From: Pseudomonadota bacterium
GTDB lineage: Bacteria; Pseudomonadota; Gammaproteobacteria; Burkholderiales; Casimicrobiaceae
Assembly (NCBI GenBank): GCA_009786025.1
Contig: WQUA01000021.1
Coordinates: 1,211-40,169 of the forward strand
Length of the DNA stretch: 38,959 nt
Reading direction: 5' to 3'
Each line of letters begins with the position of its first letter. The first letter of the stretch is position 1. Both the position numbers and the translations under genes were made by a program. This document shows, one piece after another, positions 24,780 to 35,500 of the stretch. The notes beneath the pieces were generated by a model. That model worked only from the letters and a program-made list of their open reading frames with translations, was not told the DNA's origin and did not search any database.

Positions 24780-24803
24780 GGCAGATAAGAAATAACCAAA
24801 ACC

Positions 24804-25589
24804 ATGAAAGCTTTTGCCTGCGCGTTTCTTGCCCTTGTGTTTGTTGCGAGGGTTGCGGGCGCAGCAGAGCCGAGCGGCTGGCGAAGCGATGTTCCATGCG
24901 GTCATCGTTTGCCGGTCGAAAAAATAGAAGCGCGGGGTTGCGAGCGAGCGGTCGCTGTGCGGTTACCCGAAGGGGGCGAATTTTCGGTTTGCCAGACGTC
25001 GCAATCCATGGAAACGGCTGAAATGCGGGCGCGCCTTCGTCGTAACAGCGAAACGATCAAGGAATGGAACGTAATGGTGGTTCCGCCGGTGCGGTTGGAC
25101 AGTGACCGGCTTGGCGACAGCGGGTTTCCCGTGCGCGTCGATGCGCTCGATATGAACGGGGATGGAAAAGAGGAGTTTCTGATTGCCGTGATGAACAATG
25201 AGGGCCAGGGGATGGGAGTTACGTCCTGGTCGATCTGGCTCTTCGACGGAACCCGGCTGTCCCCACCTCTGGAAGCGGCGGACTATGGCGCGCTCAGTTT
25301 TCCGGTGTGCTCGCAGGACGGGCGTCAAAAATTTCTGCTCGCCGGGCAGTGGCAGGAAGGCTGGGAGCCGGGGCGCGGCAAAGGTCTGTATTTTTCAGCT
25401 TGCTGGTTTCAGCTATACATGGATTACGACTCATGGCTTCCGGCCGATAGGCCTTCCATTTATCGCCGTTATCTCTTTGGCTTTGAGCGCACAAGAGGGC
25501 AGGCGATGGAGAGCGAAAACCCGCTGCCCTGGTATCGCTCTTCCCATACGCACATTCTCGTTGGCCCCTGGACGTGCAGCGGGAAATAA
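24804..25589 (+). CDS. secreted hypothetical protein with an FG-GAP/VCBS-like segment
   Basis: A 261-residue protein with a Sec signal peptide (MKAFACAFLALVFVARVAGA, cleaved after AGA). The mature part has several cysteines and a Ca-loop-like DMNGDGKEEFLIAV near residues 115-128, as in VCBS/FG-GAP or EF-hand-like repeats. The middle and C-terminus are aromatic-rich (WSIWLFDG, GPWTCSG). It is probably periplasmic or secreted. I do not recognise a named family, and the neighbours give no hint of function. Confidence 0.7.
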   Translation: MKAFACAFLALVFVARVAGAAEPSGWRSDVPCGHRLPVEKIEARGCERAVAVRLPEGGEFSVCQTSQSMETAEMRARLRRNSETIKEWNVMVVPPVRLDSDRLGDSGFPVRVDALDMNGDGKEEFLIAVMNNEGQGMGVTSWSIWLFDGTRLSPPLEAADYGALSFPVCSQDGRQKFLLAGQWQEGWEPGRGKGLYFSACWFQLYMDYDSWLPADRPSIYRRYLFGFERTRGQAMESENPLPWYRSSHTHILVGPWTCSGK

Positions 25590-25719
25590 TTCCGTGCGAA
25601 GTTCATAGCCTGTTGCGTGTTGTGTTTAGACTCAGGCGGACTCCGTGTTCTGCAGAATAGCAAGGAAGATTTTGCAGGGGCGCTCCCTGAGTAAATGACT
25701 CCATTGCGCTTCTCTGGTT

Positions 25720-26061
25720 TTACTGTGCGGGTTTGCGTCGTGCCATTTCCGCAGAATGGCGCTTTTTGATAGGGGTGAACCCGATCTTCAGGCGATGGCC
25801 AGTGACATCAGCAGCGCGTTGCAGGGTGGACAGAGTGATGGACGTGTTTTCGGGATCAAGCAGTCGGCGTACCTGCGAGCGGCTGGTCTGAAGTCGTTCA
25901 GCCAGTTCCCCCTGCGTCATGCCCGAGTTTTGTAGCAGCGCAACCACTACTTTCTTAATGGCGAGCGCTTCCACTTTGGCGGCAATGTCGTTTTCGCACA
26001 GAAAATTGTCAAAGTCCTGACCGACGAATCTGGCATCAATAGATTGTTTCGTGTAGCGCAT
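25720..26061 (-). CDS. XRE-family antitoxin, HigA-like
   Basis: A 113-residue cytoplasmic DNA-binding antitoxin. The Cro/C1-type helix-turn-helix spans about residues 45-75 (GMTQGELAERLQTSRSQVRR). It is encoded 47 bp downstream of the toxin gene on the same strand, the toxin-first order typical of HigBA pairs. It should neutralise the toxin and repress the operon. The long helical N-terminus before the helix-turn-helix is common in antitoxins paired with Gp49-like toxins. Confidence 0.85.
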   Translation of the reverse strand: MRYTKQSIDARFVGQDFDNFLCENDIAAKVEALAIKKVVVALLQNSGMTQGELAERLQTSRSQVRRLLDPENTSITLSTLQRAADVTGHRLKIGFTPIKKRHSAEMARRKPAQ

Positions 26062-26108
26062 CTTTCATTTCCCCAAAGATCTGCTTTCCTCAAGCGAAGA
26101 CACATTGT

Positions 26109-26456
26109 TCATGGCTTGATCTGCTTCCATCGCCTTTGCGCTAACGCCAAATCGGCGGGCTGCGTCTTTTGCGTGGCCTTGATGAAGCCATGCAGCAGAT
26201 ACATCGTGTCGCCTTCTACCGCAAAGATCACGCGGGCAATGCGATTACCCAAGTTGGAACGAATTTCCCAAAGATCGCCTTGTAGGTGCCGTACCAGCGG
26301 TAAGCCCATCGGCCATCCGAACTGTACCGCCTGAATGTCGCTACCGATTTCGACGCGCTCTGGCTTGGGCAGGCCCAGCAGCCAATCCCGCACAGGTTGT
26401 GATGGCGCTCCTGACCCCGGCTGAGCATAGAAGGCTGCTTTGAGCTTGGGTAACAC
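26109..26456 (-). CDS. RelE/HigB-superfamily toxin (Gp49-like)
   Basis: A 115-residue protein of the Gp49-like RelE superfamily, predicted to be a ribosome-dependent mRNA interferase. The core reads LKAAFYAQPG near the start, then PVRDWLLGLP, RHLQGDLWEIRSNL and RVIFAVEGDTMYLLHGFIKA. The open frame extends to ATG 26564, but the family begins at about KLKAAFY, so the GTG at 26456 is preferred, although it has no strong ribosome binding site. The longer form (151 residues) cannot be excluded. It forms a toxin-antitoxin operon with 25720-26061. Confidence 0.8.
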   Translation of the reverse strand: MLPKLKAAFYAQPGSGAPSQPVRDWLLGLPKPERVEIGSDIQAVQFGWPMGLPLVRHLQGDLWEIRSNLGNRIARVIFAVEGDTMYLLHGFIKATQKTQPADLALAQRRWKQIKP

Positions 26457-26971
26457 AAGCCATATTCTGAACCATTTTTGGTTTATTCGCCAGCCATTCT
26501 CACACGTGAAAATAGCGAAATCGGGCAGTGCGCAGCTATACCGTTGGTTTGGAGCAGCGCCCATATGTTGGTGAATCCGCTTTTTCGCTCATTTGTTTTG
26601 TAAAAATTGTTGACGCCGATAAAACCTCGGGAGCAGAATGCACCGTTATGGGTGGCTCGTGAGGCGGCTCATGCTGATAGCGTTGCGTTGGGCGCTTCAT
26701 ATCCCCGGCGCGGACGAGAACATAAAGGACGCTGCCACAAGCGGCGTTACCGTGAGGGAGGAGAAAGCGGCGCGACAAAAGGCGTTATGGCCGTGGCTGG
26801 AGCGAGTGTGATGGCGGGCTGTAACTGTTTTTCAAGGGGTTGCGTCGTATCGGTTTGGTTTTATCTTCCGGGAAAACGCTCGGCGTAGTGGTCGGGATGG
26901 TTCCGGATGAAGCGGCAGCCGGCATCAAAGAGATGCTGCTTGCCTGATTTTGATCAATGAGGAGAAGTTTT
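26457..26971. other. 515-bp gap between higB-like gene and cstA
   Basis: No full gene is convincing here. The minus-strand frame 26536-26778 and plus-strand frame 26607-26888 have no protein-like features. A 40-codon plus-strand frame, 26825-26947, reads GLRRIGLVLSSGKTLGVVV and looks protein-like but has no ATG, so it could be a gene remnant. TTGATCAA at 26950-26957 is an 8-bp palindrome just before the cstA ribosome binding site. The divergent promoters of the toxin-antitoxin operon and cstA should lie here. Confidence 0.5.
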
Positions 26972-29029
26972 GTGAAGAATCTCAAACAATGGCTGATCTG
27001 GGGCGTTATCGCGATCATCGGCGCGGGGTCTCTGGGGGTGATTGCGCTGAACCGGGGAGAAACGATCAGCGCTATCTGGTTGATAACCGCTGCAGTCTGC
27101 GTTTATCTGATCGCTTACCGTTTTTACAGTCTTTTCATCGCCCGCAAAGTGATGGAGTTGAACGACGCGCGGTTGACGCCGGCGCACCGACTCAACGACG
27201 GTCTTGATTATGTGCCGACCAACAAGTATGTGCTGTTCGGCCACCATTTCGCGGCGATTGCCGGCGCGGGGCCGCTGGTCGGGCCGGTACTGGCGGCGCA
27301 GATGGGTTATCTGCCGGGGACGTTGTGGCTGCTGGCGGGGGTGGTGATCGCCGGCGCAGTGCAGGATTTCATGATCCTGTTCATTTCGATGCGACGCGAC
27401 GGTCGCTCGCTGGGCGAGATCATTCGCAGTGAGTTGGGGCAGATTCCGGGCATCATCGCGATGATCGGCATTTTCATGATCATGATCATTCTGCTGGCGG
27501 TGCTGGCGCTGGTTGTGGTCAAGGCGCTGGTAGGCAGTCCGTGGGGGACATTTACGATCGCGATGACGTTGCCGATTGCAATCGTAATGGGCATCTACAT
27601 GCGCTTCATTCGTCCCGGCAAAGTTGCTGAAGTTTCCGTCGTTGGTTTTGTACTGCTGATGCTGTGCGTGTACTTCGGCAGTGATGTCGCCGAAAGCAGT
27701 TGGGGTCCGTTTTTCAACCTCAAGGGAACGACGCTGGCCTGGGCGCTGATTATTTACGGTTTTGTTGCTTCGGTGTTGCCGGTGTGGCTGCTGCTGGCGC
27801 CGCGTGATTATCTGTCCACCTTCCTCAAGATCGGCACCATCGTGGCGCTGGCGCTGGGGATCATGGTGGCGGCGCCCGATCTGCAAATGCCGTCGGTGAC
27901 CCGCTTTATCGACGGTAGCGGTCCGGTGTTCGCCGGCAACCTGTTCCCGTTCCTGTTCATCACCATTGCCTGCGGCGCGGTCTCCGGCTTTCACTCGCTG
28001 GTGTCGTCGGGGACAACACCGAAACTGGTCGAAAAAGAGAAGCACATCCGCGCCATCGGTTATGGCTCGATGTTGATGGAGTCGTTCGTCGGCATCATGG
28101 CGATGATTGCGGCGTGCGTGCTGGAGCCGGGCGTTTATTTTGCGATGAACGCGCCTGCAGCGGTAGTCGGCAGCACAGTGGTCGATGCGGCGCAGACGAT
28201 TTCGAACTGGGGCTTCGTGGTGACGCCGGAAATGTTGCAGGAGACCGCCAATCTCATCAAAGAAACGACAATCCTGGGGCGGGCCGGCGGCGCGCCGACA
28301 CTGGCGGTCGGTATGGCGCATATCTTCTCGTCAGTGTTGGGCGGCAAAACGATGATGGCTTTCTGGTATCACTTCGCTATCTTGTTTGAAGCGTTGTTCA
28401 TTCTGACCACGGTCGATGCCGGTACGCGCGTTTGCCGCTTCATGATCCAGGACATCTTCGGAACCATCTCGAAAGGATGGGGGCGTTCTGCTTCGTGGAT
28501 CGGCAACTTCGCGGCAACGGCGATCGCCGTCGGCGCTTGGGGATACTTCCTCTATCAAGGCGTTATCGACCCGCTGGGCGGCATCAACACGCTGTGGCCA
28601 TTGTTTGGCATTGCGAACCAGATGCTGGCCGGAATCGCGCTGGTTCTCGCCGTCAGTGTGCTGATCAAGATGAAGAAAGAGCGCTACGTTTGGGTGCCGC
28701 TGATACCGATGCTTTGGTTGCTGGTGACGACGTTGACGGCAGGTTGGCAAAAGTTGTTCCACGCAAGTCCGAAGATTGGTTTCTGGGCGCATGCCAAGCT
28801 GTTCTCCGACGCGGCTGAGCAGGGCAAGATTCTGGCGCCGGCCAAGTCAATGGAACAGATGCACCAAATTATCACCAACGACTACGTCGATTTCACGCTG
28901 TGCCTGCTGTTCATGCTGGTCGTGGTCGCGATGATCGTGTCGTCGATCAAACCGATCCTGACGGCGCTGAAATCGAAAACGCCGACAGCGCGCGAAAGCG
29001 AAGCGGTTTTCGTGCCGCAGAAAGCCTGA
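26972..29029 (+). CDS. cstA: carbon starvation protein CstA / peptide or pyruvate transporter
   Basis: A 685-residue inner-membrane transporter of the CstA/BtsT family, with about 16 hydrophobic helices, importing peptides or pyruvate. Diagnostic stretches are YVPTNKYVLFGHHFAAIAGA near residues 80-100, GPVLAAQMGYLPGTLW, CGAVSGFHSLVSSGTTPK and LWPLFGIANQMLAGIAL. The start is GTG 26972: GAGGAG sits seven bases before it, whereas an in-frame ATG at 26957 overlaps that ribosome binding site. The short ybdD gene that often follows cstA is absent; a terminator follows instead. Confidence 0.95.
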   Translation: MKNLKQWLIWGVIAIIGAGSLGVIALNRGETISAIWLITAAVCVYLIAYRFYSLFIARKVMELNDARLTPAHRLNDGLDYVPTNKYVLFGHHFAAIAGAGPLVGPVLAAQMGYLPGTLWLLAGVVIAGAVQDFMILFISMRRDGRSLGEIIRSELGQIPGIIAMIGIFMIMIILLAVLALVVVKALVGSPWGTFTIAMTLPIAIVMGIYMRFIRPGKVAEVSVVGFVLLMLCVYFGSDVAESSWGPFFNLKGTTLAWALIIYGFVASVLPVWLLLAPRDYLSTFLKIGTIVALALGIMVAAPDLQMPSVTRFIDGSGPVFAGNLFPFLFITIACGAVSGFHSLVSSGTTPKLVEKEKHIRAIGYGSMLMESFVGIMAMIAACVLEPGVYFAMNAPAAVVGSTVVDAAQTISNWGFVVTPEMLQETANLIKETTILGRAGGAPTLAVGMAHIFSSVLGGKTMMAFWYHFAILFEALFILTTVDAGTRVCRFMIQDIFGTISKGWGRSASWIGNFAATAIAVGAWGYFLYQGVIDPLGGINTLWPLFGIANQMLAGIALVLAVSVLIKMKKERYVWVPLIPMLWLLVTTLTAGWQKLFHASPKIGFWAHAKLFSDAAEQGKILAPAKSMEQMHQIITNDYVDFTLCLLFMLVVVAMIVSSIKPILTALKSKTPTARESEAVFVPQKA

Positions 29030-29051
29030 TCCGGCGGATGCTGAACAAAAA

Positions 29052-29079
29052 ACGCCCCGCAACCCGGGGCGTTTTTTTT
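29052..29079 (+). terminator. Rho-independent terminator after cstA
   Basis: ACGCCCCG (29052-29059) pairs perfectly with CGGGGCGT (29065-29072) over a 5-base loop, followed by a run of eight T. Confidence 0.93.
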
Positions 29080-29224
29080 AACCGCTCGCTTTGTTCTTTC
29101 TAGAGGGGCGCTTCCGAGAGCGGGAGGGGCGTCCCGCCGTACCTGTCAAGACAAGTGAAGCGCGTTCTGCGCGCGCTATCCCGAGCGAAGTCGCAGGATA
29201 CAGAGTTGGAAATCCATCTCACAA

Positions 29225-29256
29225 ACAAACCGGTTTGTCGTCGCTTAACGACAAAC
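29225..29256. promoter_or_regulatory. operator candidate built from three ACAAAC half-sites
   Basis: ACAAACCGGTTTGT (29225-29238) is a perfect 14-bp palindrome. Its right arm takes part in a second inverted repeat: GTTTGTCGT (29233-29241) with ACGACAAAC (29248-29256) around a 6-base centre. The half-site ACAAAC therefore occurs three times in alternating orientation, as expected for cooperative binding of a dimeric repressor. It lies about 75 bp upstream of the promoter candidate for the giant gene. The binding protein is unknown. Confidence 0.5.
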
Positions 29257-29331
29257 GTCATTAAATTTGCAATATTTGTTTCTAAATTTAACAAAACGCG
29301 AAAAACACAAATATCCACATTCAAAAAGGTG

Positions 29332-29360
29332 TTGCGCTATGTTACCCGTGTGTAGATAAT
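29332..29360 (+). promoter_or_regulatory. promoter candidate for the giant gene
   Basis: TTGCGC (29332-29337) and GATAAT (29355-29360) are separated by 17 bp and lie at the end of an AT-rich stretch. The -10 matches at 5 of 6 positions, the -35 at 3 of 6. Confidence 0.4.
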
Positions 29361-29517
29361 TTATATTGCATCAATGTTATGGAAAACGCCCAGTCTTGAT
29401 CCGCGATTGATGTAACTGTTTTGCATCTGTTTCTCAAGTGTAGCCGTTTGGGGTGGAAGAGGAAGAACGCGTCGGCCCTGAACGGGAATTCGGATTCCGT
29501 TTTCAAAGAGGTTTGAC

Positions 29518-32500
29518 ATGAGTCGAGTTGGCAAACTGTTCGTAAGCGCGGCGTTGGCGTTGTTGTCATTCAATGGTTGGACGCAAACGCTTTCTCCCGA
29601 AATCATGCTTGGCGCTTCCTGGCTGCAATCGCAAATCCGAAGCGATGGCACGCTCGCCAATGAGAGCGCTTCGATAGCCCGGTCGCTACAAATCCACGCA
29701 GAAGTTTTGACTACGTTGCAAACGCTCGGCGTTACGCCTCCTTCACCGGCACTTTCCGCGCTTGCTGCGCAAATCGACAACGCCGTCGATACCAATCTGG
29801 TCGAACCGCTGGCGCGGCAAGCCATAGCGCATCAGCAAATGCAAACCGGCGACGCAGCGATCATCGCCGCAATGATGACGCAGCGCAACAGCGACAACGG
29901 TTTTGGTGCGATCGCAGAGTTCGGCAGCAACGCACTGGACACCGCATGGCTCCTGATGGCGCTGGGCCAAAGCGCGTCTTATGACAGAAGCGCCGTCAGC
30001 ACAGCGTTGGGCTTCCTTGCGCAGAGCAAGCAAACCGATGGTGGCTGGAGTATCGACAATAGCAGCGCCGTTTATTTGACCTCGTTGGCGGGGCAGGCTG
30101 CCGGCGTCTGGTCATCACGCTTTCAGACCGGTGCGATCTCCACAGCCAGCCAAAACTGGCTTTTGTCAAAACGCAACGCCAGCCTCCACTTCGGCAACAC
30201 CTTCGATAACGCCTGCGCATTGCTGGCGCTGTCGATGCAAACAGCGCAAACCGCTGTGATTCAGCCCATCGTTGACGCTCTCAAAGCGACGCAGTTATCC
30301 AACGGCAGTTGGGACAACGATCCCTACCTGACTGCGCTGGCGCTGCGAGCGCTGTGGGTTGCAACCCAGCCGCCGACCGAGCCGACGACCGGCGATATTC
30401 AGGGCAGAGTCGTTGACTACGATACCGGCAGCGCGATCGTCGGCGCCAACGTTTCCCTCAAAGAGCGTTCCCAATCGAGCGCCGATAGCGCCAGCAACGG
30501 TACATTTGCGCTGTCCGGCATTCCCGAAGGAAACTACACCCTGCGCGTTGTCGCGCTCGGTTATCAAAGCATCGAGAGTGAGATCACCGTTACCGCCGGA
30601 CAAATCCTCAACCTCGGCACCATTCGGCTGACCGCCGCGCCGTTGACCGCCAGCCTGTCGGGCGTCGCCAGGAACAGCGGCGGCGCTGCGCTGGCGAATG
30701 TGGTGATTTCTGTCGGCGTCAATTCGGCGATCACCAACAGCAGTGGCGCCTATCAGTTAACCGGGCTCGATGTCGGGCCGACGACGATTACCGCCAGCCT
30801 CAGTGGTTATCGGACGGTAACCACCGACATTACCTTCGAGCCGGGGCAGAGCTATCTGTTTTCGCCGACCATGTACTCCACTGGCCAGACGCCGACAACA
30901 GGTGATATTCAGGGCAAAGTCGTTGACGACTACACTGGCGCGCCGATCGTCGGCGCCAATGTTTCGCTTAAGGAGCGTTATCAATCAAGCGTTAATACCA
31001 CAAGCGACGGTTTCTTTGCGCTATCCGGGGTTCCCGCTGGAACCTACACCGTGCGCGTTGCTGCAGCCGGTTATCAAAGCGTCGAGAGTACGGTCACCAT
31101 CGCCGACGGGCAACTGCTTAACCTTGGCACCATCCGGCTCACCAAAGCGCCGTTGACAGCCAGCCTCTCCGGCATCGTCAAAAACAGCAGTGGCACGACA
31201 TTGGCAAATGTCGCCATTACCGTCGGCGCTGTTTCCGTGCTGACCAACAGCAGCGGCGCTTATCTGATCACCGATCTCGAAGCCGGCCCGGCGGCCATCA
31301 CCGCCAGCCTCGCCAATTACCGGACGGTGACCGCCGACGTGAACTTTGAAGCAGGCGTCAACTACGTGTTCTCGCCGACCTTATACTTGACCAGCGTAAC
31401 GCCGCCCGCTACTTCGCTGAAGGGCAAAGTCGTCGATAGCGCCAATCAGGCGTTGGCCGGCGTCACCGTCGCTTTAACATTGAGCGACGGCACACAAGCG
31501 CCGCCGCAAACCACGGCAGTCGCCGGTACCTTTCAGTTTGATAATTTGGCCGCCGTCGGCCAGATTCAATTAACGCTGACTGCCAGCGGTTATCAAACCG
31601 CCGTGTTGAGCGGAACTCTGGTGAATGGCGTCAACGATGTCGGCAATATCGTGCTGACGCTTTCGCCGACCGGTAACACCCTGAACGGCACGGTGACCGA
31701 TGCCGCCAGCGGCGCGCCGATTGCCGACGCGCTGATCGCCGTACAGGGGCAGATAGCCGAGGCCGTCTCCGGCAACGATGGTCATTACACCCTCAGCGGT
31801 ATTGGCGGTACGGATTTCGTACTGTTGATCAGCGCCTCCGGTTATCTGTCGCAAACACTGCAAGTTCATTTGAACCAGCCGGGAGAAGCGACGCTGGATA
31901 TTCAACTGGCGCAACCGGCGGCGTCCGGCATCACCATCGAATCGGCAACGCCGGACAAACCCTCATACAAGCCGAACGACGAAGTCAGCATCATGGCCGG
32001 CATTTTCAATGCATCGGGTTCGCCGGCCGCGTTACTGATCAGCGCCCAGGTGTTTGATGAGCAGCACAATCTTGTCTATGAAATGAAAGCCAACGCCAGA
32101 GGGCTAGGGCAGAATCCGCCGAACCTGCCGCTGGTTTTTCCGGGCGGAACCTTGCAAAGCGTCAAGCTTGAAGAATTGTTGTTCCGGCAACCTGCCGGCA
32201 ACTACACCGCGCATGTGCTGGCCGCCGATGGTAGCGGACGCGTATTGGCCGAGCGCGATGCCGCGTTCACCGTCGAAGCGATGCCGCTGCTGGCCGGCGG
32301 CGTATCGCCCAATCCGCCGCTGGCACAGATCGGAACCCAGCAGCCGATTCAAATCACCGCCGACCTGACCAACGTCGGCAACCGGCCGGTCCCGCCCGGT
32401 ACGCTCGATTTGAAGATCGTGCTGGACAATCCCGATACGCAGGTCTCGACGGCGCTGCAGACCGTCGTCAATTCGCGTGCCAGTGGTGCGCCGTTGAACA

Positions 32501-35500
32501 ATTCCCGTGGCCTGATCGCCGACGACGAAGGCAACCTTTACACAGTGAACTACGGCGATGCGAAGTTGATCAAGATCGCTCCAGACGGGACGATGAGTGT
32601 GGTGGCGACGCTGCCAGGTAACGGAAACACCGATCTGGCGCGCGACCACGACGACAACCTCTGGGTAACGACGGTCGGCTCCAAATTGTATGAAGTTACG
32701 CCAGCTGGTATTGTGGTTACTTACACGCTGACGACGCTGAGCTATACCTACGGTATTGATGTTGCCGCTGATGGCAGCTTGCTGATTACCGGCACAATCG
32801 GCATATCCGGTGCTACCGAAAACCGTCTTATCAAACGCGACGTTAACGGCGTCGAAACCGTGCTGTGGCGCAACGGTCTGTCGAACCCGGTGTCGCTGGT
32901 CAAGGACGATGTTGGTCATTACGTCGTCACCAACTATGGTGACAATACGCTGAGCAAGGTTGCTACTGATGGCAGCATCACAACCTTCGTCAGTGGGCTG
33001 AACCGGCCGCAGGGAATCACCCGCGACGCCGCCGGCAATTTCTACGTTGCCAACAGCGGCGACGGCACCATCGTCAAGGTGACGCCGGGCGGAGCCACCA
33101 GTGTTTACGCGACCGGCTTCAACCAGCCGACGGACCTCAAGTTTGACGGCAGCGGCAATCTGTTCGTGTCAAACCAGGGCGACGACACCATTCTCAAAGT
33201 ACTGCCGAATGGCGTGGTGGAAGTCTTTGCTCAGGGAATCGCCAAAGGCCCGCAGGGAATGAAGTACGACGCGGCGGGCAATCTGTGGATTGCCAACTCC
33301 GACGGCACCTTGCGGATGAAGAATCCGCAGGACGAAGTAACGGTTGTGGCGACCGGCCTGTCCTCACCGTATGGCCTCGCGCTTGACGCGGCGGGTAATG
33401 CCCTGATTGCCAACTACAGCGGCGGTACGGTGACCCGTGTATCGAACGGGGTCAAGAGTACCTTTGCGTCGGGTCTTTCCAATCCTTACGGTGTAGCCAT
33501 TAGAGATAACGGCGATGCCTATGTGACCGAATACGGCGCCAATCGCATCAGCCGGTTTGATGGCAGCGGCAATTCGCAGGGGATTATCGAATCAATACTG
33601 GTCAACCCGTCGCAGGTACGGGTCGGAACGAACGGCGAAGTGTATGTCGTCAACAGCAATTTCATCACCGTTGTCGAAAACGGTGTGCCACGTAAATTGA
33701 CCAGCGGCTTTACGGCGAATTACATTGCTCCCGACCCGGTCAATGGCGGCTTGATTGCGATCAGTTCGCGCGACATTTATCGGATTGACGTGAATGGGGT
33801 TCAGACCAAACTGGGCAGTGTCGTATTCAATCCTTACGGTGTCGGCGTTGATGCTTCCGGCAATATCCTGGTGGCCGATTCCAGCGGCAAACAGATTGTC
33901 AAGCTCGATAGCGGCGGCACGGTCAGTCCGTTTGCGGCGCTGTCGAAGAATCCGTCAACGCTGGTCACCGATTTCAACGGGCGTATTGCGGTACGCTACA
34001 GCGATTACACGCTGGCTGTAATCGACGGCAACGGCACGGAATCACCGCTGGCACTATCGGTCGGCGGAACGGTTAACAACCTGGGCATTGGCGCCGACGG
34101 CAAGTTGTTGGTGGCGATTTACAACAGCGGCTACAAAGCCTATTCCGTGGATCGCGATACCGGCGCGGCGTCGCTGGTTTTAGCGCTGACAATGCAGCTG
34201 ACCGACCTCGCCGGTGACGCGATCGGCGGAGTTTATACCACTTATTCGGGCGCTCAAGACCTCAGGCACTACGACAGCAGCGGAACACAGCAAAGCACGC
34301 TGTCCGGTTTTGTCGGACCTTGCGATATTGTCTGGGACGGCAGTGTTTTCTGGTTTTCGGATAATGGCAGTCGGCTTTATACGTTGATGCCGGGTGCTTA
34401 TCCGGTCAAGCAGAGTGATGCGTTTTATCCGCGTTGGCTTGCGATACAGAATGGGGCGCTTTTTGGCGTCTATAGCAATACCATTTATCAATGGAACGGC
34501 AGCGTGCAATCGTGGGCATCGTTTAACGGATTGAATTTTACCGGCATCGCCGCGCGTGCCGATGGCACATTGACGGTAGGCGATTCCAACGGCAACCGGG
34601 TGGTAACCGTGGGCAGCGACAAGAGCATCATCGCCGATTACGCCGGACTGAACCGGCCGCAGGGCTTGGCGTTCGACGCGCTGGGTCGGCTTTATGTGGC
34701 CAACAATGGCAGCGGCGCCGTCATGCGTTTCGACGGAATTACGCCGACGACGCTGGCAAGAATTAGCGCATCGCTGCAGTATCTGGCGTTCGACAGCCGC
34801 GGCATCTTGTGGACAACCACCGGCGGCGTTCAGCTTTATAAAATTGCGGCGGACGGTACAACGGCCACCGTTATCGGCAGCAACGCCTTTAACGGCCTGT
34901 TGCTGGACGGCAGTCAGTGGATATTCGTCGATCGTGGCAACAGCCAGTTGCGCCGCTACGATGGAACGAACTGGACGCTGTTTGCCACCGGTTTGAGTGG
35001 TCCACAGGGCGTTCGTGCTTTGCCCAACGGCGATATTGCCGTTGCCAGTCGCAACAACAACGCCGTCGTTCGCTACAGCAACGGTACGCTGACCACGATC
35101 GCCAATAATCTGGCAGGGCTGAACAAACTGGGGTTGGATGCGTCAGGCCGTCTTTATACGGCGGCTGACGGCGGCGTGTTGAGCCGGATCGAGGCGGATG
35201 GTAGCGCGATCGATATTGATGGTGTCGTAGCAGCGGTTTATCGCCTGCCGCTCTACGGGATCGCGCCGACGCCCGACGGCAGTCTGTATGTGTTGCCTCC
35301 TTCTGTGAATACGATTTACCGTTTCACGATCGAGCAAGCGGCGACCCCGCCTGCCGCGGGTACCGTCGTTTATCAAACCAGCCTGCCCATGGCGGCGTTG
35401 CCGCCTGAAGACCAATACGCAAACTTTGATTTCGGTTCCTGGTTGCTGCCTTATGGTGGCGACTTCCGGATCGAAGTCTCGCGCGCCGGCGTTGAAGGCG

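Larger units (their letters stand above)
29080..29517. other. 438-bp AT-rich regulatory gap before the giant gene
   Basis: After the cstA terminator this gap holds three things. First is a short repeat-like segment (TATCC at 29177 with GGATA at 29196, enclosing CCGAGCGAAGTCGC, a motif common in dispersed bacterial repeats). Second is the palindromic operator candidate at 29225-29256. Third is a promoter candidate at 29332-29360. From 29260 to 29345 it is strikingly AT-rich. Small frames on both strands look non-coding. The leader from about 29367 to the ATG is roughly 150 bases. Confidence 0.55.

Noticed and set aside
26954-28321. 455-codon minus-strand frame opposite cstA
   Set aside because: Arg/His/Gln-rich low-complexity shadow of the cstA coding strand.
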